From NCBI RefSeq assembly GCF_001949145.1, contig NW_019091661.1, positions 61,782 through 125,781 of the forward strand: a DNA stretch of 64,000 bases. Reading direction: 5' to 3'. A program made the position numbers and the translations under genes. The notes beneath the pieces were generated by a model. That model saw nothing but the letters and a program-made list of their open reading frames with translations. It searched no databases and had not been told where the DNA came from. Numbering within the stretch: the first letter of the stretch is position 1; each line of letters opens with the position of its first letter. The DNA comes from Acanthaster planci. Its lineage: Eukaryota > Echinodermata > Asteroidea > Valvatida > Acanthasteridae. Positions 12,101 to 20,983 of this stretch are shown piece after piece.

Positions 12101-15100
12101 AAAACAAGCCAACTGCATCTTCTGGGCTCCAACAGGACAGTTTGTTGTACTCGCTGGACTGCGCAGGTAGAGTGGGTTTCCACTGAGGGTCACATTGGCG
12201 CAAAGCAAAACTTGATGAAGCACACAAACTCGAGCAGGTCATACCCGTCACTTTATACACTTGCACCTTGTACAGATTTCCGGTTGCAACAAATCCAACA
12301 AGATATGCCCAGTTGAGGTCTTACCAATTATGCCCGAGGCTTTTAAAAGGACAATCTTCGAGGATAAACTGCGCATGTCGTAATTCCCTCTAATTGTGTT
12401 GTGCAGGCCAGCCATATTGGATGGCCAGGACAGTGGACTCCATGTAACAAAAGATGGTGCTTTGAGGCCCATGCAGAAGACTTACACAGTGCATGGATGC
12501 ACAGCACCAGTGCATTAGTTCACAACATGCGTGTATTGCATGGAGTCGGTTGACCAGCTTGGAATGTTGTCACATGGGTAACTGGCCCATAAGGACAGTG
12601 GTATCCGAGCTTTTGCCGTTTCCCTCCCTTTTTCTACGAAACTTCAGGAGTTGATCATCAGTTTGTTCTTTGAGTCCCTGTACTCTGTTTTTTTACCCTC
12701 AGCATGAATGGAACCTTTGAGTTCGTTGACACCGCTGACATGACCATCATGAATGTGACTGAGCACTTCATGGCCACAGACGTGGAGTGGGACCCCACCG
12801 GACGCTACGTCATCACAGGTGTTAGCTGGTGGAGTCACAAGGTCTGTCTTCTTCGCTTAGCCATTTTTAAACCTATGCTTCATTGTACTTACTCATTGGT
12901 GAATCTAGAAAACCAAAGAATGCTGGGACATATTCTCACAGCATAGGGAGTAAAGCCTAGTCTCCTTCTTTAATGATTGCCAGCAGCACACAAGACGTCA
13001 AGATGGAGATAGTCACGGATGACAATGGGTGTGACTGCATTTGACCAAATCAATAAACAAAATGACATCCAAAACTGTGAAAGGTTGTGTATCAAATAGT
13101 TATGTCTAATACTGAATTTTCAAGATGTATTTTTTTTTTTTTCAAGATGTATTTTTTTTTTAATTAGTTAAGCTTCTAATACTGAAGCTTAACTGGTATT
13201 TTAGTTTGATGTTCTGTATAAACTGTCAGCTGTTTTGTTGACAAGTGGGGCGTCATTGCTCAGTCAAAAGGAGAAAATTGCCAAATATATGGTTCCCAAG
13301 CAAGAGGGACGTCCTTGCACACCTGTCATTCCAGCATATGGGTGTGGGCCTTCTCTGACAACTCAACGCAGACAGTCAGCAAAGTTGAACATGACCCAAC
13401 TTCTGCCAACCATCTGTGTCCATGTCTTGATCAGTCGTGTTTTTCATTTCCATATCATTGTGTTTCACTGGGGACCGTTCAGCAATGCAGTTTATGTCTC
13501 TTCACATCAGTAGGGAAACTAGGCTGAACAGGCTGGACTATTTAAGAAGTCAGTAGGTTGCAATTGACAGCAGCAGTGTCTGCTGAATTGAAAGTTTCCC
13601 TTTTCAAGTTGAACCACACACCCAGTCACAGTTAGCAAGGACGGAATGGATCCTTTGAGTGCAATCTGAAATAGAGTTCTGAAAACCTGTAGTTGCAGGA
13701 AAAAGCTTAAGATAATGTACTTTGCCTTCACCTGTGTGTTCTGATTGCTGCGTTTGATCTGCTCACGCTTGTTTAACAGGTGGATAATGCCTACTGGGTC
13801 TGGAGCTTCCAAGGTCGACTGCTGCAGAAGTGCAACCAGGATCGATTCTGTCAGCTTCTCTGGCGTCCCCGTCCTTCATCTCTGCTCACCGAGAAACACC
13901 TAAAGGTATGGAAACCAGAGATGACGCATCTGAAAGGAAGAAGTCCATACTGGAAAAAAAAACAGCTTGATATATTTCTGTCGCTAATCTATTTTCTCCA
14001 ATTCGCCAGTTGCTTGATCACCATGGTCCAGATTTTAGCTTTTGCTTTTAAATTTCCAGAAAAATCTCAGAAAATAAAAGAAAATCATTAAATAAGACTT
14101 TCTTTCTTTTACACTTTAGTGTATGATACAACATTCTGAAAATCCTATAAATCAAGATGTGGATACAAGGAATGCTTGTTTTAATAAACCTTTGAGTACT
14201 TTGTGCTTGCAAAGTCCATTTCTCTCGTGATGTGGTCTTTGGCGTTTGTGAGAAATCCACACAATTTTTAAGTACCTAGCTTTCACAATGCACTGTATTA
14301 TTGCAGTGGTCTGAAATTACTGTCATAATTGTATTTCTGGGTAAAGAAGCATTCAAAGTCATTTCCAAGAGTGAGAGATGTTGATATTTTGGCGTTGTTT
14401 TCACAACCAGGACATCAAGAAGAACATGAAGTCCTACAGCAAGCAGTTTGAATTGAAGGATCGCATGAGCCACTCCAAGGCTTCCAAGGTAAGAAGCAGG
14501 GTCAGAGAGCTTGCTCACGGAAGATAGAATTCCCGCTACTTTCTGGCTTTTTGATAATTTTGGAGAAACAACTAGGCATTTCATCCCATCAAAGGCTTGA
14601 AAATAAATCCTCACGCAGTGCGCCTAAGGAAATATAACAGAACATATCAGTGGAAATAAAACATGATGACATCAGTTTTCAGTCAGTAGAAGATTCTGTT
14701 ATGTGTTTTACAATCATTGATCATGAGCCAACAAGAAAATTGGTTGCGGACTCCCGTGTTGCCAATATGCTGGGCTCCCAGAGTCATATTAAAATTTGCT
14801 TTGCTAGAAACATTTATGGCAATAAAGCACCACACGGTGAACAGTAGTTTAAAAGTCAAGTGCAGGGGTGTGCGAGTCTTGAATCATTTGGACTTGGACT
14901 GCTCCCTCACAATCATTGTGCTGGCATGATAAAGGACAGTGTGTATGTTACTTTCAGGGTGGAGACAAGTGCATCTGTAAATTGCACTTTGGTATTGGGT
15001 GGTAGCATGAGCTGGTTTTGTTTGGTCCATTGTGATCGTTGCAACTTTATGCAGCCCTGGAGCCAAAACTCACTGGCTTGTCCTTGCTAAGCTCAGGAAC

Positions 15101-18100
15101 CTGCTAAGCACAGAATATATTTGCTCAGCAGAAAGAGGTTATCAGCCCAAAAGCCTTACATTGCACTTTCCTTTTGAGCCGGTAGGGGCCTACAGTCCAG
15201 TGTGCACCATAGGGAAGCACATACATTAATTGTGACATCATCAGGACGTAGGCCTGTAGGTTTCTTTGTCTGTGACTCCACAGAACACGCTTCCTGTTCA
15301 AGTGCCTTTCCATTGATTACAGATGTGCCACTACAAATGCACATTGGGTATAACTGGGGGATGGGATGGTTCCTTGCTCAGGGCCTGTGCCTTCCCCCAT
15401 CCCCCTTGCCCCAAGCTCAGAAATTAGATAAGGAAGAAGTCTAGTGATAGTCTGCCTTGGTCAGTGTTTTAAACCGCTAACTCTTGAGGTGGCACAGATT
15501 CTTACACCTCCCCCCAAAAAAGAAATCAAATTGATGCCCGCCGAAAAATGTTCCCCAGGTTCACAACTGCATATACCACCTCATATAACATGCATAATGT
15601 GCTTGATTAAATGGGAATTTTGCTTTAATTTGGTAAATGCCCCAATACGTTCTCAAACAGAGATATTCTTGAGAGATTGCTCAATAAATCCCATTTCTTT
15701 TATTACTCCTTTTGCCAGTCAATCCTTATAGCATAAACCAAAAAGATACTGTTCCTTTTTAGTTTGGCTTTCTTTGTGGGCCTTGATTTACCGGACTTCC
15801 TTGCCAAGAAGTATCGGGGTATCCGCAGTTTGGAAGTTAGAAGTATGACCTTGCACGTTTGCTTAGCCAAAATCATCGGGCGGGGGGGTCGCGATTTTGT
15901 TGCAACTCGGGCCATGACTCCTTTCGAGAAGGGAGAAGCACATTATCTGGTAACAAAAGAACATCAGTGTAATGCCGTCTGCCCCTTTGTCACTTACCTT
16001 GATCGGCACTTCCAGGAGCTGATTGAGAAGCGCCAGCAGATGTTGGACGAGTTCAACTTGTTCCGGGAGAAGCAGCAGGAGCGATACGAAGAGGAGAGAC
16101 AATCGCGAATTGACCTGCGAGACGGTAAGAGCGACAGGATGAAGGAGGCTTGCACATCTTTCAGTAATTGCTGCCTATATGGGGTGTCGTAGAAAAAGGA
16201 AACTGAGATACATTTGTTTTTTTGTTGACTGGGACTGATTGCTCTGGTAAATGGTCACCATCATCAGTTTCATTATGATGTCCTCTTTTGTATGACACCA
16301 AGAAATCCAAATTTCTCGTCACAGACGACTGAGCACGAAGTGGTTTAATGGACCTTGTCAGAAATGGCTTTGTACCAAATAGCTGTTTTGCTGTTGAATT
16401 TCATACTGTTCAGATATGGCTTTCTCGTCACAATTCTGCAGTATTTGCTGGAATCTCCAAAATACCCATTTAAAAGCAATGAGAACAGGGGCAGAAGTTT
16501 ACGTTGAAAGAAATGGGGGGGGCATGTTGAAGGACACTGGGTTAGGTTGCTACAAGAATAAGCCCCCAACCTTGGCCGTTGTTGAATTAATGATTTTGGT
16601 AGGGTACTGAATGCTTCACGCTGGGCAAACCTGTGATGCATCTGGTGCAAAGCTATTTCTGACACGGTCCATTAAAGCACTATGTGCTCAGTCATGTGTG
16701 ACAGGAAATGTGGAGTTCTTGATGTCATTAGAAAGAGAACATCATACTGAAAGAGATTATTTTTTCCATTTACTAAAATAATGAGTCATATTCAAGAAAC
16801 AGATCAATTAATCTCGGTTTCCTTTTTTTTTTTAAAGAGACCCTGTACTTTAACTGCTAGGGGGTGGTACATGACAACCAGCTGCTCAACGGATGCAGGA
16901 AAGGCTGTGCTCTCTAATTGTTATGGGCCCGTTTACACAGACAAGCAGGAACAGAAATGGAAAGACTTACACCTTGTGATATTGTACATTTTACACAAGA
17001 TAGATGTAGCCCGTCCAGTGGGCAAATCATTGTTTGAGGCCATTTCGGAATGACTTGGAATTACACAGAAGTCTGTGATAGTTGCTGCAGCTGCTGTAGT
17101 TGCCGCAGCCATGTGTGAGTAGACCGCAGCTGTGTGTGAGTAGGCCACAGCCATGTGTGAGTAGGCCGCAGCCATGTGTGAGTTGGCTACAGCCATGTGT
17201 GAGTAGGCCGCAGCCATGTGTGAGTAGGCCGCAGCCATGTGTGAGTAGGCCGCAGCCATGTGTGAGTTGGCCACAGCCATGTGTGAGTTGGCTACAGCCA
17301 TGTGTGAGTAGGCTGCAGCCATGTGTGAGTAGGCCGCAGCCATGTGTGAGTAGGCCGCAGCCATGTGTGAGTAGGCCGCAGCCATGTGTGAGTAGGCCGC
17401 AGCCATGTGTGAGTAGGCCGCAGCCATGTGTGAGTAGGCCGCAGCCATGTGTGAGTTCGCCACAGCCATGTGTGAGTAGGCCGCAGCCATGTGTGAGTAG
17501 GCTGCAGCCATGTGTGAGTAGGCCGCAGCCATGTGTGAGTTGGCCACAGCCATGTGTGAGTAGGCCGCAGCCATGTGTGAGTAGGCCGCAGCCATGTGTG
17601 AGTAGGCTGCAGCCATGTGTGAGTAGGCCGCAGCCATGTGTGAGTAGGCCGCAGCCATATGTGAGTAGGCTGCAGCCATGTGTGAGTATTATTACAGGCT
17701 CCAAGCCAATCCTATTGAGACCCTGGATTTGGGCAGAATGAACAGCCTCAGCACAGTATCTCTTGAAAATCACTCAGCAGTGGCTTACTGATTATCAGTA
17801 TGATATTTTTACCAAGTGGAATTCCCTCATCTGTACACTTGCCCTGATACTTAGAATGCTAAATCTGTGTGTAGTCCTTAACCATAACCCTCCTCAATCC
17901 TTCACCTGTTGGAGGACTGAGGAGTGTTAGGGTTAATTTAGCTGGCAAGTTTGATGTTGACAGTGACTACACTACATTTCACCTGTGCAACAACAGAATT
18001 TGGGATTTTTTGAGTCAAACTGTCCAACCTGCACACTGTCAAGAGCTTATGGGTACGTGCGTGTCATCTGGTTTGCCTTAAATACCCAGCGTGCAGTGCA

Positions 18101-18255
18101 GATGTTGAGAAAAAAAAGGTTCCACTTTTGTTTTTGTGTCACCATCAGGCTTGGACACGGACTGCATGTTTTCCGTGGAGGAGGAAGACGAGGAGGTTAT
18201 CGAGTTCTTTGTTGGAGAAGAAGTCATCGAAGTCAACGAATTTGAGGGCGAGTAA
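161..18255 (+). CDS. EIF3B: Eukaryotic translation initiation factor 3 subunit B (16 coding exons, complete)
   Basis: Coding exons: 161-314, 2831-3023, 3540-3659, 4078-4135, 5572-5700, 6462-6619, 7664-7795, 8709-8822, 10504-10717, 11171-11366, 12088-12166, 12703-12841, 13780-13905, 14411-14488, 16016-16124, 18149-18255. All introns are GT-AG and the joined length is 2106 nt (701 residues plus TAA). eIF3b is the core scaffold of eIF3 on the 40S subunit in the cytoplasm; in the family its RRM contacts eIF3j and eIF3a and its C-terminus holds eIF3i/eIF3g. Visible here are an acidic N-terminus with [11 protein letters not shown], an RRM at about residues 70-155 (VIVVDNVP, then GFIFLEF), a WD40 propeller from about 185 to 565 ([54 protein letters not shown]), LLWRPRP, and a charged helical tail ending in an acidic [11 protein letters not shown] segment. 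The protein is shorter than human eIF3b (about 814) because it lacks the long Ala/Glu/Pro-rich N-terminus. ATG 161 has G at -3 and +4; the in-frame ATG 143 has weaker context. Confidence 0.97.
993..1967. repeat. 16-bp inverted repeats bounding about 1 kb of EIF3B intron 1
   Basis: TTCAGGGGTGTGATTT at 993-1008 is matched by its exact reverse complement at 1952-1967. The pair could be termini of a degenerate DNA transposon. No transposase-like reading frame is visible between them. Just inside the left copy lies a short tandem repeat (1030-1080). Confidence 0.45.
1030..1080. repeat. Short tandem repeat, about 21 bp x 2 plus a partial copy
   Basis: The unit CCGGAATTTCTGTGAGAC occurs twice in tandem, flanked by partial TCCGGATTTCC units. 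It lies in EIF3B intron 1. Confidence 0.6.
1970..2485. repeat. Dispersed repeat family R1, copy 1
   Basis: About 500 bp aligns by eye, in the same order, with 24915-25585. Shared blocks include AGCAAAYRAATTAGCTGCA, AATCAAGTAATT, the GTGCGTAYCAGGTTTTAAACC block, GTACAAAATGCTGGTATTTT and TCACTTTATTAAGA. It encodes nothing recognisable. The end TTTATTAAG could be a reversed poly(A)-signal region if the element reads on the minus strand. It sits in EIF3B intron 1. Confidence 0.75.
4842..5020. repeat. Dispersed repeat family R2, copy 1
   Basis: About 180 bp aligns with 22091-22275. Shared blocks include GAGCARAAGCACYCC, GTTGAAAAGA, GGGAGTGTTCA, GAGCCTCC and a terminal TAGCRCCCTCTC block followed by GGTCCAGCT. 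No coding potential was seen. It lies in EIF3B intron 4, directly before a foldback MITE. Confidence 0.7.
5067..5192. mobile_element. Foldback MITE family M1, copy 1
   Basis: This short element is related to 24121-24245 and 42975-43098. Its arms are inverted repeats (AGAGCTAGGTCTAGGTCT on the left, AGACCTAGC then GTAGCTCT on the right), and the outer ends resemble GGCCGTGYCC. The centre reads GCTCCATAGGAAATGTG. There is no coding capacity, so it would be non-autonomous. It lies in EIF3B intron 4. Confidence 0.7.
6780..7197. mobile_element. Tc1/mariner-like MITE in EIF3B intron 6
   Basis: The left end CAGTCATTTGCAAAAG (from 6782) continues TTTAAGACCACC. The right end (to 7195) is its reverse complement with about three mismatches over 27 bp. 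The left end is preceded by TA, while the right flank reads CA, compatible with a decayed TA target-site duplication. The 414-bp interior has no transposase frame. A CAGT terminus with a TA target is typical of the Tc1/mariner superfamily. Confidence 0.75.
8945..9003. repeat. 59-bp palindromic element P59, copy A
   Basis: TTAACCCTAACCCTCCT begins a 24-bp arm that pairs with the far arm with a single mismatch, around an 11-nt centre containing CACCTG. The ends are telomere-like (AACCCTAACCCT / AGGGTTAGGGTT). Two further copies of exactly the same length lie at 17878-17936 and 40072-40130. This one is in EIF3B intron 8. Confidence 0.85.
9060..9240 (+). mobile_element. Retroelement 3' end relic with AATAAA and poly(A)
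   Basis: An A+T-rich stretch ends with GAATAAATGTCC, then TAACTAACTA and 11 A residues (9230-9240). This is the expected look of the 3' end of a LINE or other retroposed sequence. No coding portion is recognisable upstream, so it is probably 5'-truncated. Confidence 0.45.
9598..9825. repeat. 43-bp tandem repeat, about 5 copies, containing one N
   Basis: The unit begins ATCAGGGAAACCTTGTAGTT and ends TTTGACATCTTATG. Copies start at 9598, 9641, 9684, 9726 and 9784. The third lacks one base. The fourth is interrupted by an unresolved base at 9758 and then repeats part of the unit, so copy number in the assembly may be wrong. It lies in EIF3B intron 8. Confidence 0.9.
9880..10200 (+). pseudogene. 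Non-LTR retrotransposon fragment (C-terminal tail of ORF2-like protein)
   Basis: A short open frame at 9891-10196 contains [13 protein letters not shown]-like and [28 protein letters not shown]-like segments, broken into K/R-rich and WTDNI motifs. This arrangement (L-x-W/F-G-H, then ILQG, then basic R/K run, then W-x-DNI-x-W) is the familiar C-terminal tail after the reverse transcriptase of LINE proteins. The polymerase palm motifs are absent, so it is a 5'-truncated dead copy in EIF3B intron 8. The clade cannot be assigned from so short a piece. Confidence 0.75.
12003..12062 (-). repeat. tRNA-like SINE relic (B-box)
   Basis: On the minus strand this reads GGAAGCAGTGGGTTCAAATCCCACCC. The GGTTCAAATCC core is a good RNA polymerase III B box and forms a T-arm-like stem (GTGGG/CCCAC). 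No complete cloverleaf or paired acceptor stem is evident, so a tRNA-derived SINE relic is more likely than a tRNA gene. It ends about 25 nt before EIF3B exon 11. Confidence 0.45.
13166..13194. repeat. Perfect hairpin in EIF3B intron 12
   Basis: AGTTAAGCTTC, a 7-nt loop, then GAAGCTTAACT. The arms are 11 bp and exact. It follows a duplicated TTCAAGATGTATTTTTT tract. Confidence 0.6.
13310..13530 (+). repeat. Dispersed repeat family R3, copy 1 (+ orientation)
   Basis: This segment resembles the reverse complement of 61081-61330 over about 220 bp. Shared blocks include CTCTGACAAC, CAAAGTTGAA, CCAACTTTGCC-like, TGTGTCCA and CTCTTTACRTCA. Similarity remains when both are translated in one frame (FSDN, KVE-DPT, LFTS), suggesting a decayed coding element, but both copies carry differences and no family is recognised. 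It lies in EIF3B intron 12. Confidence 0.6.
16318..16702. mobile_element. 385-bp element with long terminal inverted repeats
   Basis: The left arm (16318 to about 16380) reads GTCACAGACGACTGAGCAC, later TTTAATGGACCTTGTCAGAA. The right arm, reversed from 16702, reads GTCACACATGACTGAGCAC, later TTTAATGGACCGTGTCAGAA. The arms are about 60 bp with scattered mismatches. There is no coding capacity, so it is a non-autonomous DNA element in EIF3B intron 15. Confidence 0.75.
17100..17687. repeat. 21-bp minisatellite, 28 copies
   Basis: The unit is GCCATGTGTGAGTAGGCCGCA, with variants TTGGCTACA, TTGGCCACA and TTCGCCACA in part of the unit. Because 21 is a multiple of three, long stop-free frames run across it on both strands. 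These are low-complexity artefacts, not genes. Every unit carries GTGAGT, a perfect match to the intronic side of a 5' splice site. It lies in EIF3B intron 15, between exons 15 and 16. Confidence 0.97.
17878..17936. repeat. 59-bp palindromic element P59, copy B
   Basis: Same length and same central ATCCTTCACCTGTTGGAGGA as the copies at 8945 and 40072. The arms differ at three of 24 positions (7, 12 and 20), so this is the most decayed copy. It lies in EIF3B intron 15, about 210 bp before the last exon. Confidence 0.85.
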
Positions 18256-20983
18256 TTGCCAGGCCGACCTCAACGCAGCCCTCCTTCCCATTGTTTGAAG
18301 GCGGCAGTCCGACACAGAGTGACATTCTCCCCTGAACGCACAACACACCTTTCTCGGACCATTTTCAGCACAGACTTTTGCTAGCCAACAAATTGCTTGA
18401 ATTTGTGTCATCTGAAGGCCTCAACTCTTGTGGGTGAATAGATCAAAATTAATAACATATCTGATCGTAATTTTCTGGTGTACAATATCTCAGAGTGAGT
18501 GTGCAGTTGGAAATCTGTACATTTTCTCTTAAGTATATTGTTTGTTTCATATAGCATTTTAGATAAATCCATATTGTGGATTGCAATACTCAATACACAA
18601 TTTTGTTTGCAAATTGAGTGAGCGTATAATAGTAGAGTCTATATCTTTGTTCCATTTACATTTTGTTTTCCCCTTATTAATAAGGACTTTTTTCCTTAGC
18701 TGCTGTTTACTTGTTCATTACTGTACCTTATATTTGTATTGATCCACCTTTTCAAGCTGGAACAAAAGTACACTTTGCTTTTTTGAACCAAAAACTGCTT
18801 TGTGTTTTTGGCGCATAACTTAAAACTTACTTCACAGGTATACGTTATTTTTAGGTTGCAAAACATGAGCGATTTTCAGTATATGGCTTTTCGATTTGAA
18901 GACTACAGTGAAGTTATAAAGTGGGTCAGGAGAGATGACCTTACTCAGTCAATAACACCTAGCGTACATACAGGTTACAAGAGACTTCTGTTGTGGTTTT
19001 ATGGAATGTACCCCTCTCCTTTTCGGTTATGTAGGCTACCATTAAAATGTGCTCAGTAGAGATAGTCAAATCACGGACGTCTGGGTGTAGTTGATTCTTT
19101 TGAGTTTGCCCGTCTCGACTTGAATCTTGACAAGAGAAACCACGTTAAATTGTGCCTCACAACCTAAAATGACCTCCAGTGGACTCTCTTCTGGACCGAA
19201 GTAAAGGGGTGTGGAGTCTGAAGGGCAGTTTAAAACACAATCTTCAATTTCCAAGAATGACTGAGTAATGCAAATTAAGTGTGTATGTTAATGTTCATGT
19301 CAAAACAATTTCAATCATATACATGTATACCTTATAAAATCACACGGGTCAGGTATAATGGACAGATAAAATGTCACATCGTACCCTAAAGTTATAGAAA
19401 GGCCCCCTTACATTGTGGGATTAACATAGCGGCTATCTTTGTGTATTCGCAGGATCCCACGGTTATGGAAATTCCTGGTATAAGTCGTGGGAAATTGGAA
19501 AAAAAATAAGCGTCTTGGAATCTTATTGTGAGAGGAAATAAGTCACGGAAAGGTCATGGAAAGCAAGATAATGCACGAGTTATTTTTTGATAGGCCGCTT
19601 CTGATGGAATGAAGATCAATTTACTGGCTATCATTTTGTCGGTAGTTGGAAAGGGAGGTCACGTTTAACGACTTGCGTCATACATGTATGCATATCACAA
19701 ATGCTTACACTTTTTAGCGCAAATTAATTTTGCAGGTTGTACATGTAATGTCATGGAAGTGTACAAGACGTATTTTATGCGTCCTGGCATAATATGCATA
19801 TGGTACAAGTCGTTCTACTTGACGTCCTTTTCCAACTACCATCCTTGTCGTGGTAGTGGCTGTGGCAGTCTTCAACTTCGTAATATTTTCTCAATGAATG
19901 TCATTAAATGTCGTGGAAATTGTCACCTTTTGTCACGATCCTGGAAAGTACAGGGAAATTCATGGAATTTGGTTTTCAGATTTCTGTGGTAACGCTGATT
20001 TGGTGTACAAGCATTAAGGTGAAGATGGGGCGCAGGATGCCATAGGCTGGCTCGTCAGTTAATCGCACACTGCTTGAAACATCAATGTACATGCAGTAGG
20101 CGATAGCGGATTATCCTGAAAGATTAGAATTTGAGGCACAAGCTTTCGTAGCTGCAGCTACCTTTTCATAAGCATTGAAGTGGATAAACCACTACGAGTT
20201 AACAATGTATGCCTGTGGAGAGTCTGAACAAAAGGCACGTTGGTGATGAATAGCAAGAGTCCTTGTTGACAGGGTGGCTACATAAATGTCCTGGTTGTCG
20301 ATGACGGACTGAAACTACAGATTTTTGGTAACATTGAAAATATTTCAGCGATTTTGTTAATTTATTTTATGCTACATCAGATTCAATTTAGGTTCATGCG
20401 TGGGGGAGGGGGAGAAACAAAGCTATGCTCCCCTCCCCGAAGAAATTAGCCAAAACAATTTAAAGAAAAAAACGAATAAAAGCTTTTTTTAATTTCCCCT
20501 CAATCTAACAGCTTGTAGAAAGCTCCTTCACGTAACCTAACTTCTCTGAAAGATCATAAATAAAGTTACACAACCCCACCCCCATTTGAGATTGAGATAT
20601 TATAGGCCCTCTCACTATGTGGTATTATACGGATTAACAGATTGCTGTCCAAACTGTACTTACTAATATAAGTACAAACATGACATTGACTCACAGGTTG
20701 ACTCAGTAACAGCAATGTTCAGCCCATGCTTATCATTATGGCGTTTCTGCTCGCATACGTATTCATAGCTGTTACGTAACAGTCACGAGTTATCAAAGCG
20801 CAATGAGGGGGCTGTCGTGGGAGACTTTGGCCTCAGCTATGCACCTTCGAACTGTTAAACCATGGTTAAACTTTGTCTGCATTTCGGGGACTCGGAGGTC
20901 CGCAGAAAATTAACAGCCAATTAATAACTGTTTTCGCCGGCACCCATAGGGCACTGTGTCACAAAGAGGCTACCAATCATCGA
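18256..20983. other. EIF3B 3' UTR and intergenic region
   Basis: This begins with the EIF3B 3' UTR. No canonical AATAAA occurs in the first 580 bases after the stop; an ATTAAA lies at 19041-19046. The rest is A+T-rich with no gene recognised. It contains the 200-bp inverted-repeat element at 19641-19840. The segment just before 20984 must contain the promoter of stomatin paralogue 1 if the proposed first exon is right. Confidence 0.6.
19641..19840. mobile_element. 200-bp MITE-like inverted-repeat element
   Basis: The left end GGTAGTTGGAAAGGGAGGTC is matched by the reversed right end GGTAGTTGGAAAAGGACGTC. Similarity continues through AACGACTTG and ATATGCATAT-like blocks, giving arms of about 50 bp. 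There is no coding capacity. Confidence 0.7.

Noticed and set aside
15764-16192. 142-codon frame running into EIF3B exon 15
   Set aside because: The second part is genuine exon 15. The upstream part is intron read-through with no similarity to eIF3b, and a standard acceptor (CCAG) at 16012-16015 fits the family alignment.
16933-17741. Open frames of 213-248 codons on both strands (MAAAYSH, LLTHGCG and PQPCVSR repeats)
   Set aside because: They are produced by the 21-bp minisatellite, whose unit is a multiple of three. They lie inside an EIF3B intron and resemble no protein.
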